From NCBI GenBank assembly GCA_965153455.1, contig OZ234499.1, forward strand, positions 13,450,271 through 13,514,270: a stretch of 64,000 bases of DNA, in the 5' to 3' direction. The position numbers and the translations under genes were made by a program. Below are positions 11,320 through 22,739 of this stretch, piece after piece. Numbering within the stretch: the stretch's first letter is position 1; each line of letters opens with the position of its first letter. The notes under the pieces were generated by a model. It was not told the origin of the DNA and did no database searches. It saw only the letters and a list, made by a program, of their open reading frames with translations. This DNA comes from Sphagnum compactum. Lineage: Eukaryota > Bryophyta > Sphagnopsida > Sphagnales.

Positions 11320-14300
11320 ATGCCGCCGCGGTTCACAGCCTCGTCTGGGCCTCTGTCTCCCGCTGTCAAGGAGAACAGGACTCAGAGAATAGGTGTGAAT
11401 AACGGCTTCGTAACTCCATCAAGCTCTCTCCGGCGAGTGGTGAAGCCGCTTGGAGAGCACAAACCGGACAACTGCTCTCCGAACCTTGACTACTCCCCAC
11501 AACAGGAACAGCAGAAAACAACACCAAAGGTTGACAAGGCATCAAAGGGGGAAGAAAAGCCTCCTCCAGATGACAAGGGATCAAGAGGAAAGCACTCTTC
11601 ATTGGCAAGGGACATTCTCTCAAGGAGGGTTGGACACAACAGCCATGGACCTTGCTCCTTGGCATCAACCTTAAAAGTGGATGTTGGTCCAAGACACAAA
11701 GGTTTGGAAACGTCATCAACAGATCGCTCTTCAGAGAGCTCTCTAAAGAGAAGCTCTCAATCTGGATCCATTCGACATGGCAGGGGGATGATGATGGGTT
11801 GTAGTAATAGTGGTTCCAGGTCAAAAGGGGAGATTGAAGGATTGAGTGCTTGCAAGAAGCACATTGTGTTCCCCACATCCCTTGTCAAGGACAGTCCTAA
11901 GAAACAGAAGTTGTGTGTGAAGAGTTTCAAGGGTGAAGACCTTAATGAATGGTTTGCTGCACAGTCAACACCTGTGCGGGTGAAGAAGGGAAATGGCCAA
12001 GATGCAAAGACCCCTCCCTCACAAAGATCAACTTCCCCAGAGTTTGTGAATCGGCCAGTGAAAACTGGAAGCTCAACAGGGAAAAGCAGTCAAGTTGATC
12101 TGTCTAAACATCTTGCAACAACGGTCACAGAACCAGCAACAACTCCAGCATTCAAGAGAGGGAAAGTGGATTTTGCCACAGAAATTTCATCTTGCAAAGA
12201 GTTTGAGACCAAGGACGATGAGAATCATGAGGTGATGCTGCTCCCACAGCCATCAAAGTCTCCAGAGTTGAAAAGGCGTATAGGTGGTCCTGTTGCATGT
12301 GGTAGCCATGGTAGTGATGTTAGCAAGGAGAGTGGGAGGAAAGAAGATACACCTCCACCATTGCCAACCAATTCCCCAGAGTTTGTGAAGCGAGGTTTGG
12401 TTCCTGGAGCAGGTGGTTGTTTTGGTGCAGGTCCAATTGCAGGACCTGAGGGGGTGGGAGTAGTTAGGGACAGGCGGAAGTGCAAGCCCCGAGGCATCTT
12501 GATCATTGATGCAGACAGCTTGGGTAGCTCTGGTAGCTCAGGAACCAGCTCAGAGCTTCAATCTGTGCAGATGATGTCTGTGCCAGCCATGGCATCTGTG
12601 GAATGGATGGTTGCTGAGGTTCATGCAAGTGAAACTCTTCAACATCCAAGCATGGATGTTGGTACTGAATCTGATGCACTGAACATAGGTCCAACCATGC
12701 TCACATCTGCTCTCTGTGATGTGGTAAGATTTGAAGAAGATGCTCTCCCTGGGGAAGAGCCTGTGGACAACAACTACAATGTGACAGGGAAAGATGGGTG
12801 TCTTCATCAGTTGAGCAGGTTACAGATGACAGAAAGTTCAGGGTTAAGTCTTGCTGGGCTTTCACTGTCAGATAGCAACAGACAGATGCCTCCATTGAAT
12901 GTTAGATCCAGTGCAGTCCTGCATGGAGATTTCATGAGACAGTCTTTAACATTTATGCCCACGGCCAGTAGGCTTGGTGCATCTGCAATATGGAGGCCAA
13001 TGCAGGAGATTCCTTCCAGCCCACAGTCTATGGGGTGGTCTCCAACATCTACTGTGGATTCTCCACCTGAAGAAACTGCACTCTTGTCACATCAGTGTGA
13101 CATAAGCATGGTGGATGTTGAAGCAACAACTCAGGTGTATGCTACTGATTCTACTGTGGGCCCAAGGGAGGAATTTGTGGGTGACAGAGAGCTTCGTGAT
13201 TTTCATGTTGATAACACAGTGCAAGCATCTTCTTGGATCTGTCTGCCGGAGACTTCACCTTCTTCCTCCAATTGTTATCCCCAAGAAACCTTTGATTTAC
13301 GCCCTATCAATCCATTACTGTGTTCTGTTAATAGCTCTCCCCCTTCTGACCTTTGTCCAACTTCAGCACAGATGGATGTTCTCCAGAGGGGAAGCATGAG
13401 CTGTCAAAACAGTGGTGGACAGAGTCCATTGTGCGAGCTGCTTGACAGCAAGGATGGAGGATTTGAATTTCAGTCCCCTCTGACAGAAGGTGAGATATCA
13501 CCAGTGAAATCTATGTTGCCAAATATTGATTGTTCACCCATGGACAGTGAGGCAGACACAGTCTTGGGTGCATCCCCTAGCAACATGAGCAGTGGTTTCT
13601 CTGGAAGTCTCTGCACAGTAAATACTCCAGGATCTGGTACATGTGTGGAGTTGCACCCTGTGCCACCAGTGGAAGAGGCAGTTGACTGCAGCTCAAGAGG
13701 AACTGATCATAGTATGCAGAGGTTGCAAGTTGCCTCCTCTGGTCCCTCCCAAGACAGAAGAGAACAAGTTGGGGTTGGCAAGAAGAACTCAAAGTTCCAG
13801 GGTGGCATGTATGATGGTCTTCAAAGAGATTTGATGCAGAGCACCCTGCTTTGGTCTGCAGATGAGATATTATCTATGAACCAGAAAGAGATTGGCAGGA
13901 GGGTAAGACTTTTTTTTGTGTTGATCATTCTTACCTTGGGCCCAGATTAGTTTTGCACTTATTTTGGAAGGCCAGTCTCTTCCCTGCCATATTACTCTGA
14001 TCTCAGATTGTTCCTTGTAGCTTAGGAAGAAACTGTCCAAGGTTGTCACCTGTAATGTGGAGAAGGAAAATGTAGTTCTGATTTCTGGAAGTTGGTGGCC
14101 ATGGTTTCCCTTATGGTTTCTTTTCAAATTATGCTTCTCCAAGGTCTGTGTTTGGTGGGAGGTTGTGGGTGCTCAGTATTTAAATAGTCAGTGATTTCTT
14201 TGTCTCCCCCTAGTGTTGAATACAAAGTGGACACAGGATATGTCCACAAAGTGATTCAAAGCATTGAGTGTGTTCATTGCAGGTGCTGGATGATTTGCTG

Positions 14301-14838
14301 GAAGAGGAATTGGAAAATGAGTTGGCTGTGGAGGTTGAACGCAGGAAAGCTAAGTGGGAAACTGCTCAGGTGAAGTATTGAAGCTCTGCTCTAATGCTCT
14401 TGCTTCAAATATGCTTTGTTAGGATTTGGTAGACATGGCATTTAGTGTCACAAACCCAACAATGAATGGGATTTGATGCTGTCTTCATATTTGTTCGTGA
14501 TGAATTTGAAAGCAACTTGTCTTGGAAAGCAGTCAGTGGGGCAGACCAATTAGTAGAGCATTCTGTACTGACAAGAGTTGAGAAGAGTTGTTGGGAGGTG
14601 ATTGTTGCAGCAGCTTAGGGGCTTGCTTATGTTGGCCATAATTGTAGTATTTTGGTTCTGAAGGTTAAGGAAAATGGGCGGGTAGCAGCAGGCAGAAAAT
14701 GCAGATAGCAGTGGCAAAACTGAAGCTGGTGGTTCCAGCAAGGGTGGCAACCTGGATGGTGCTCTCAAATTGAAACCTGAGCTTCTCATTCCAGCACTGT
14801 ATGCACACAATGACCCTACGTTGCACAGCATAACATGA
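11320..14838 (+). CDS. Unrecognised 938-aa, probably disordered protein with KEN box and repeated S/T-P motifs
   Basis: Proposed exons are 11320-13902, 14283-14369 and 14692-14838, all joined in phase 0. The ATG at 11320 is the first in the long frame. The protein is rich in Ser, Pro, Gly and Glu with no transmembrane segment. Visible signals: a KEN box at residues 17-19, a basic block SPKKQK near 195, and a motif S/T-P-[EA]-[FL] followed by a basic patch, repeated near residues 239, 274, 314 and 352. The C-terminus, spread over exons 1 to 3, has an acidic-basic helical stretch (QKEIGRRVLDDLLEEELENE) and ends in LLIPALYAHNDPTLHSIT. The KEN box and S/T-P sites suggest a cell-cycle-regulated nuclear or cytoskeletal protein, but that is inference; I do not recognise the family. 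Exon 1 is secure. The last exon rests on splice consensus and frame only. Confidence 0.7.
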
Positions 14839-17400
14839 GAACAGATGATCATAGTGGTGTAAAGACATGCTTGCCTTCACCAAAAGATTGTTCACCGCAT
14901 AATGATGAATCCAAAATGATGATAACCACATTGCAGAGCACATATTACGAAGTACTATGAGCTTATGCTTTGTCTCAGCTGTGCTTTGAGAAAACTGACT
15001 CAACAAATGCAGGGCAGAAGAAACAAAGCGACTTGCAATCAAGGATTCACATAATGTAGCTGAATCAGGTTTCAGTGCACTGCCATCAGGCAGCTTCTGC
15101 AAATTCCTCAAAACTCACAATGGGTGAGTTTTTATGTTGTCCAACTGTATATTGTGTAGGGCTGAATTATCTACATGTTTCTCAGTGTAGGATTGTTTGT
15201 AGAAGATGGTTACCCAGTCCCTACCTATGTCAGACAGGTCTGCCTTTGATTCTACTGGTTGAGATAGTGTGGAACAAGTTTTTCCAGCAGCACTGTGCTC
15301 TGAAGTGCTCATAAGAAGTCGGGAGGATGGGGTTTTGCTTGCAGTTTGAACAGTGCATCATTATCTGCAGATGGTACATTGGGAGGCATTTCTGAGTTGA
15401 ATCTGAAGATTAGATCACCTGTGACTTTTGCCACTGATGAGACACAATTGGAGAAGAGACCAGGATGGGTAGTCTACAGTTGGAGAAGAGACTGGGAGAG
15501 CTAGTGCACAATTGGAGAAAAGATCATGATAGGTTACACAATGGACAAGTGTCCTCTGTATGCCTATTTGTACAGTATAATGCAAGGAGGCAAGATGTAA
15601 TGTGAGGTCTAGGGTCAGGAATTGGACCGCTTGCCCGGGCTTGTATAGGTGACATACATGATGTCACTCAGAGCATCAGCTTGCTAAATGTATTCCTGTA
15701 GAGATTTAGAACTATGTATTGGTTGGAGTGCAACAAATGCTGAAGGGGATTGGTACTTATGCAGTTCGGTCCACAATGTGAAGATCCACAAGCTGGTTTT
15801 GGTCAGTTTTTTGGGCAACCCCTCCATAATGGAAATTTTGAATTGTTTGCACTTCTCATGGCAGTCAAAGTTTCCTGCTTCCTGTTGCTCATGTATGCAG
15901 GCAACCAGGACAAGTTTTGAATTGGTCCCACTGGTAACCTTGAATTAATTCCACAACCACTCCCGATAATGACTACAAGTTTCTGAATTGGTTTGAATAT
16001 ATATAGTTCTGAATCTGTTTGCAGACATGTCACTGTAATGTTCAGAGAGGCAAGGGTGGAGGGAGGCCTTGTGTATGATGATGGGGAGAGGACTCAAGGT
16101 AAGAAGTCATGAACAGTGTCAGTAGTGGCAATTGGAGGTTCAACCAGAAATTTGTGGTCTTCAACTGTGTCCACCATTGTGGGACTTTTGCAAGCATGAC
16201 CTTTCAGGCAGCTCCAATTGTGGGACTGTTACCAGTGGCTTGAAAACACATCTTGCATTACTCTTGAACTCCAGAAGATGGAGCCTTTCACTGTTGCGAG
16301 ATGATGCCTCTGAGTGCAGCAACAAGTATGAATGCTGGTGGTATTCATGCTCCTCACCATCAGGGATTGCATTAAGAAAGCTCCAACCTCAATCTTGTGA
16401 AATGAGTTTGTCAGAGGAGTTAGCAGAGCGTAGTTTATATGCATGGTTTCAAAGTTTGGCTTCAGGTACTTCTGAATAACATCTCTAAAGAGATTCTAAG
16501 TTTGAGGGAGTAAATATGGAAACTGGCAAATCTACGGAGTTTCAGGTGGTGCAGGAATTCTGGATCAAATAACCTGTGAGCATCCTCATCTTGCAAGCTG
16601 ATGTAATTTCTGCTCTCTGTTGAAGCTTTTTACATTTGTTTGGGTTTTATATTTGAATGAATGCCTGAGAGAGTTGTTCACAAGACTTCTCACTTCTTGT
16701 CAGGGTCTCATCGTGTACTTTGAACCTTTGCCTTGTATCTCTAGGTTGTGCACAAGCTCATGGAGCTCTTTGTCATCTTTTGTGGTACGAAATGAATTTT
16801 TTTGACAAGACAAATAGAGAATTTTATGGAAACAAGAATGAAGATTCCATGTCCAAAAATGGAATTTTGGGACCTGGAGTCTTCAATATTAATAAATTAC
16901 TTGACAGTGTTGAAGCTGCCGTCGCACTATGGTACATGACATGAGAAGCTGTCTGTTGAAAAAGGCCCCAGATTGTAGTATTGTGTGTTTGCTACCCAAG
17001 TGTGAAGGCCTGGGTGGGTTTTTGTAGTGTAATGGGAGGGCACATTGCAGCCCTGTAATCTTTCCTTGCATAGGTTGGGTACTTCAAAAAACATAATACT
17101 TGCTCTTCCATGTGTTCTGTTTTTGTGGCAGTGCAAATGGAGGGCAATTTATATCCGGTAATGTTTCATCAGGAGTGAGCAGGCATTTCAAAATGTGAAA
17201 GGCATTTCTCTGGCTCCAGGAAGAGTCACACAGGAGCAGAATTTTGGGTACTTGGCAGGTGAGTTGGAGCACAAAACCACCATCCTGCATGAAATCCGTT
17301 CCTGAGCTTCTTCTTCATGTGAGTGGAAGCTTTCAAGCATCCAAAAAGGTTGAGACAGAGAGTAGACAATTTTTTAGGTCATGATGCACAAACAACAGAA
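14839..17400. other. 3' flank and intergenic DNA, no gene identified
   Basis: Base composition resembles gene-flanking DNA rather than the AT-rich spacers, and it probably includes the 3' untranslated region of the 938-aa protein gene. A minus-strand 148-codon frame (14665-15111) overlaps the proposed last exon. No conserved domain is visible in any frame. Confidence 0.5.
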
Positions 17401-17407
17401 CCCCAAT

Positions 17408-17435
17408 AACCCTAAACCCTAAACCCTTAACCCTA
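17408..17435 (-). repeat. Interstitial telomere-type CCCTAAA tract
   Basis: Three to four CCCTAAA-like units in a row, with one imperfect. Confidence 0.8.
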
Positions 17436-17528
17436 GACTGCAGCAGCTATGTCATCATGCACAACAACTTGGTGGCAGTAGAGAAACAAGACCTGAGATT
17501 CTTCCAACCACAAGCAGCAATGGGCAAA

Positions 17529-17621
17529 GTTTTTTTTTTGCGCCGGCTGAACGCTGGCTTCGCAGCTGACACCAGCGACGATTAGTCAACCTACATCTAA
17601 GATCGGGGCGCCAAAAAAAAC
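17529..17621. repeat. 93-bp GC-rich inverted repeat inserted beside a Helitron tail
   Basis: Outer arms are GTTTTTTTTTTGCGCC (17529-17544) and GGGCGCCAAAAAAAAC (17606-17621). An inner pair, CGCTGG and CCAGCG, lies within. The core is far more GC-rich than its surroundings and interrupts the sequence shared by the two Helitron tails just upstream. It could be a very small terminal-inverted-repeat element. No internal coding. Confidence 0.5.
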
Positions 17622-17686
17622 CTCAAACATGAACCAAACATTGTTGAAATAACACACCTGTGCATTAGGCACGGGGTTCAAACTAG
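17620..17686 (+). mobile_element. Helitron 3' terminus, copy A
   Basis: A short hairpin, CCTGTGC-attag-GCACGGG, lies about ten bases before CTAG at 17683-17686, followed by T. This is the standard Helitron 3' end (hairpin then CTRR, inserted before T). About 65 bases including the hairpin match copy B at 21345-21410, and the two sequences diverge immediately after CTAG, as expected for a real terminus. The 5' TC end of this copy is not identified. Confidence 0.75.
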
Positions 17687-17971
17687 TAGTAGCTTAATGG
17701 GAGATTTTGGCCCCTACTAGGTAATAATAATAATAGGTCTATTTTTATACATATGAGGATTTTTGAAACATGATATTTTGGCTTGTGTTGAAACTTGAGA
17801 TTAATTATCATGGAGTTATTATAATATCTTGAAGGATTTATTTTGGTTTCTTTTTCAGAGGATGTTTTGAAATTTATATTTTTGCTATGGTGAATTATTT
17901 GAGTTTTCATCATTCTTCTTTTGCCTTCAAAAAAAATACTTTTTTTTTAATGTCAATGGCCAAAACATGAT

Positions 17972-18400
17972 ATGTTAGCCCAGGCCAAAAATGGTGGCAA
18001 ACTCTTTTGGGATGAGAAATTTCATGCACCCAATGGGAAGGTCCCAAGCATGCACTCAAGGTGCCTTGCTTTTCTTCCTTTTAAGTTTGGGGTGGGGGAG
18101 AGAGGGGACGAGAAGGAAGGACCTTTTTTTTTTTTCATTTTTGCCTTGTTCCCAATGTGTTCTCACTATGTTCCCTTTAAGTTCCCAAGGGGTTCCCTTC
18201 AGGTTTTCAAATACATTTTTCCCCAAGTTCCCAATGTGTTCCCCAACATGTTCTCAATCGAACCTCGCTTTTATCCCATATGCTTTGGGCAAATGTTATC
18301 CTCCTTTCACCTATATGGCTGGGCCAAAGGGAAGGAACTCTACACTTCAAACTATAATCTTGTATTTTGGGGAGCCATTTGGAAACACTTTTTAGACTAA
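17972..18400 (+). repeat. GTTCCC-type dispersed repeat, copy 1
   Basis: Shares with the copies at 37,060-37,500, 48,240-48,610 and 49,580-49,720 the ordered phrases CCAATGGG, GCATGCACTCAAGGTGCCTT, several TTCCCAATGTGTTCCC-like units and CTTTTATCCCATATGCTTTG. Overlapping 134-142-codon frames are by-products of the repeat and not conserved between copies. Confidence 0.75.
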
Positions 18401-18732
18401 TTATATTATTTTCAGAAATGTTGAAGTTCTCAAAAATTATTTGTTCCAAAAACCAAAAGATATTGTGAAGGAAAATAATGAATATTTTAGGAATATTTCC
18501 ATTTGTTGAAATGAATTTTTCAAAATTAATTAATTAATTTGACGGAGGACATGTGTTGAAATGACCAAGGTACTAACTACGGTATGAATTTTCATTATCT
18601 TTTTTGACATCGCTCTAGCACGCACTTGTTTTGTGTACATGATGTGCACCCATTCATGGTTTAATGTCCTACTCTCGATCCATGTTGTATTCTATACTCC
18701 ATGGGTGGGTGGGTGATGATGTGTTCTCACAC

Positions 18733-18780
18733 ACAAGAGGCACAAGGTTGAGACAAGAGAAGGCCTTGTGCCTCTTGTGA
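18733..18780. repeat. Perfect 16-bp hairpin with 16-base loop
   Basis: CACAAGAGGCACAAGG at 18733-18748 is exactly the reverse complement of 18765-18780. It lies inside the 17,687-19,352 element. Confidence 0.9.
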
Positions 18781-19352
18781 ATCGACACATTTGTGGTGTT
18801 TTTCTCACATCTTGAAACAAGGGGTGCGGTCACACGGTGGCCTTGCCATTTACATTAAAAAGTACCTTACCCTAAGGTGAGTTTTGTCATTAAATAATTG
18901 TCAAAATAGTGAAATGAAAATTTGTGAAAATAGGAAGTTGACACATGTTGAAAATCATCATAATTATCATAAGCTACACTTTGAATAATTTCACTACTCA
19001 TATCACAATATTAAGGTACATGATGGGGAAAAAAAAATTTGAAAATTAACACGAATTCATTTTTTGAAAAAACTTATATATATATGTCAAGGTGGAAACT
19101 GACCCTAGGCTACAGTATTTTAAGGCAAAAAAAAAGAATTATGAAAACTCAAATATTTCACCATGCAAAAATATAATCTTCGAAAAAAATCCTGCAAAAG
19201 AAACCAAAATCCTTTAAGATATCATAATTCTATAACTAATTTCAAGTTTCAACACAAGCCAAAATATCATGTTTCAAACATCCTCATATGAAAATAGACC
19301 TACTATTATTATTACCTAGTAGGGGCCAAAATCTCTTAAGCTACTATATACT

Positions 19353-21344
19353 CTATAATGGGTCTAAACACGATATCCTTGCCTTGGTAGGGAATGCCAA
19401 CAAATGTCAAACTAGATAAACATCACATATGTTTTACATTTGGAATGGATGAAATCACAAAATTTATCTCATACATGTGTCATGAATCAAAATCCTCTTA
19501 CTAGGCTACCATATAAAGAACCATCTTATTATGTTAGGGTTTAGGGTTAGGGTTTAGGATTCATCGGAGGTGGGGCCATCCTAGCACTACAACGAGGTGC
19601 ACGCTAGTTGAGAAAAAGGTTGAAAAACAAAATTCAACTTTCCATGATACATAAGTTGTTAGGGTTTAGGTCTGAAAAGTTTTTTTTTTCTTTGGCAAAT
19701 TTTCTCCACTTGGTGACCCAACAAAAAAAAAAAAAAACATTAAAAAAAATAATCCCTATGTCAAAAACAATATTGGCACTAGCCCCTAAAAGTTACAAAT
19801 CACCAAAATATTCGGTGCCTTGTTAGGTTTCACTAATAACTCTCATAAGCTCGAGATTTGTATGTTTGGGTGGGTTATTAGGGAGTCACTTACATCAAAC
19901 TTGTTTCCTTTCATGTTGGGGGCTTGGAGTGGGGAACATGGCTTATTATAGGCAATCAATCAATCATCATCTCTCATTTGCAATACTTTTCATTGCCCTT
20001 TGAATCTAGCTAGGGCTTTTCCCAAATGGGCAATGGTAGGCTTTTTCCATGGAGTGTGTAATACACATCTCATCGACCCACTTGGCATCCATTTGTTGAG
20101 ATCACACATGACAATGAACATAAGAGGACCCCTAATGCATTGTGACATGTTGTTGCATCCATTGCTTAAGAAGTCGATTTTCTTCATTCATGCAATTGAT
20201 CTCTTGTCGAGTCCATTTTTTTCATTCATGCAATCGATCTCTTGTTGATGTGTTGACCTAATCTTGTCCAAAGATAGGGTTTGCACTTTAATCAACATTG
20301 TTATTTCGGATCTCATCGGTGTTTGTAGTTTATCTTGGACAACTTTGACATCAAAAGTTTGCACCTCTAGAGGTGACCCAAATAAAAGAAAGGAACTACA
20401 AAGATGAACACTACAAGAGACCAATTCATGCCCTTAACAATAAAAAGTTTTTGATTATGTACACAACAACTAATGATGTTTTTTTTTAGAAGCTTGTGTC
20501 AACAATGTAATGGGGTTGAAGGGTTAGGAAGGCTCGTCCCATTTGGTGTTGTTAACAACCTTTTTTAAATAACGAGTTTCAATTACATTACAAAAGATGG
20601 CGAGATGTTAAACACTTCTCATTGAGCTCTATTTGGCACATTGTCTAGGTAACGATGCAACACCTACACGATGGTTTTGTGAAGACTTTGATTGATGCTT
20701 TGTGGAAAAAAAAAGTTGAACCAAAAAAAAAATCCTATTGTAGTAGATGGTGAAATGTCCAAAATAGGTCCAAACAATGTGTCGTACATAGCTAATTGTG
20801 GGGGGATGTTTTGCACACCCCCAAAAGATGCAAGCCACATCCATCTTAATTTGTGCCATGTGATGTAATTATGTGCTCAATGTGTGCTCATGGCATGTTA
20901 GGATAGTATGCATTATTGTTTACTCTAGACAAAAAATGCTAGCCTTTTTGTTTTTGTCCATTCTCCTTACCTTGTCTTCTTGTTTCCTTTCCTTGCAATA
21001 AAGTTGGGAAGATTGCTTACTCAATGTTTTACGAATAAGTAAGTTCCAATAGGTAGGTGGCCAACAATACAAAAGGAAGGATTCTCATATTTTTTTGTAC
21101 TTTCTCATGTAAATATGTAACCAAATGTGACTAAATCTTCTTATGGATGATCACCACTTCAGCTACGATCACAAAATTGGGAAAAAAAGATGTGTCTTCT
21201 TTCTGCAAACTTCAAACTTGCATCCAAATAAACAAAAATACAAAAGTGAAAAAGAAACACTTTATTTTTATTATACAAAATAATTAAAAAAACAGAAAAC
21301 ACATAAAAATAAAAAATAAAGAAGATAAAAGTTCTTAAAAAAAA
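19353..21344. other. Intergenic DNA, no gene seen
   Basis: Contains a telomere-type tract at 19534-19558 and low-complexity A/T runs. Open frames at 19,990-20,424 and 20,629-20,859 show no recognisable domain. Confidence 0.5.
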
Positions 21345-21410
21345 ACTAAAACATGAACCAAACATTGTTGAAATAACACACCTGTGCATTAGGCACGGGG
21401 TTCAAACTAG
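21345..21410 (+). mobile_element. Helitron 3' terminus, copy B
   Basis: Carries the same shared tail, the same CCTGTGC/GCACGGG hairpin and CTAG at 21407-21410 followed by T as copy A at 17620-17686. The 5' end is not located. Confidence 0.75.
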
Positions 21411-21992
21411 TGTATAATATAATAGTTCCATATTTGAAGCCCATTTTACAAATGATGTCAGTTTTTTTTAAAAAGAAATATCTTTTTATAGATCTTGTGT
21501 GCATCCTTCCCACACTTTTTTGTATTTGTTCCTAGAGACAAGAATAGCTTGGACTGAGTTGTAAGATTTCAAAGATTTTTTTTTTGGGGGGTATAGTTAA
21601 GAGGGATGTAATCACATGGAATTTAGCCACCATTAGAGAGAGAGAGAGTACAACCAGGTCTTCAGCTCTCACCTTCACAAAATTATATTATTTGTTTAAA
21701 AATAAAATAAAATAAAAACATTTTTTCCAAAGATTCAAAAGTTTTTTGCCAAAGGATTCAAAAGAGGGAATGTTCCAGAATATTCCAGAATATTCAAATA
21801 TTGGGGCATAGGATCTCCAGAATTAGTTAAACTATTCCATGGACATGTGTTTGTTTGTGTTCCTGTACTTTGTATGTTAGAAATTCAGATAGATTCCATT
21901 GAAAGAGTTCTGGCCCCTCCCTCTGGGGATGGGGGAAACAAATATTGTTCTGCTTTTTAGAAAAAAAATAAAAAAGAAAGGTAGGTAAGTTA

Positions 21993-22345
21993 AAGCAACT
22001 CCAGTGGTGCTCACTATGTGACACTTTAAAAAATAATTTTTCACATCCAAGTTTTAGTTATTTATTTACATTTTTCCAAACCCCACCTAACAAAAACTGA
22101 AAGTGGGATAGCAAATAGGTGGGGGACTAATAATAGCAAACCACTTGGACGAATCATTAATATGATGATGGGCCAAATCAGAAACACTGAGCAGCAGTCA
22201 TATCACATTTATTACACTCTTTTCTGCAGGTGCAATGTTGGTGCTGCGCCTTTCACGAGCCATGGCAAACTCTGTAAATTATTATGCTGAGCTAAAAAGC
22301 ATTTTCGTGAACCAAACCGGCATATTTTGACTTTTCTTCATCCAT
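21993..22345 (+). mobile_element. MITE, second copy of the 49-kb element, 3' end missing
   Basis: The start AAGCAACTCCAGTGGTGCTC aligns with the terminal repeat of the 49,050-49,422 element. Interior matches include CTAATAGCAAACCACTTGGAC, TTTATTACACTCTTTT, GAGCTAAA and CCGGCATATTTTGACTTTT. The right terminal repeat is absent. The copy lies about 1.2 kb before the channel gene. Confidence 0.75.
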
Positions 22346-22739
22346 TTTTAATGTGGAGGATCGATCATATATTGAGCACCCATGAAGATGATGCTCTTAG
22401 TTCCTTTTCAAGGGAGAGAATCTTCAATGTTTTTAGTGCAATAAAAGCTTTGGATGATGAGGAGGGGAAGTCCACATGTGTGCATCTTCCATTGCCCAAC
22501 ACTTTTTGCCAAAAACACACTTGGCAGGCAAATCACAAATCTCTCTCCTCACTTTCTAGATTCAGTCACAAGAAATCTTTCTTGTTTTTTTGAAACATGA
22601 GAGAGGCCCCACATGGGAGAAGAAAAAGGAGAAGGAGAAGAAGGGTAATAGGGTAGTAGTAGTAGTGTGCATGATTGTTGCATAATTTTGTCACATTTTA
22701 ATGAGCTTTTTCTTTCTTGAGTTTGCACAATTTTTTGCA

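Larger units (their letters stand above)
17687..19352. mobile_element. 1.67-kb element or duplication with about 165-bp terminal inverted arms
   Basis: Left arm 17687-17861 and right arm 19199-19352 are reverse complements at high similarity, both including TAGTAGCTTAA, GATTTTGGCCCCTACTAGG, TAATAATAATA, GAAACATGATATTTTGGC and TTGTGTTGAAACTTGA. The interior holds a GTTCCC-type dispersed repeat (17,972-18,400), a perfect 16-bp hairpin (18,733-18,780) and AT-rich DNA, with no transposase. It could be a foldback-type element or an inverted duplication. A target-site duplication is not clear. Confidence 0.6.

Noticed and set aside
14665-15111. 148-codon minus-strand frame behind the 938-aa protein gene
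   Set aside because: It overlaps the proposed last exon of the plus-strand gene, has no recognisable domain, and its composition fits a chance frame in non-AT-rich DNA.
17972-18400. Two overlapping plus-strand frames of 142 and 134 codons
   Set aside because: They lie in a dispersed repeat whose other three copies do not keep either frame open.
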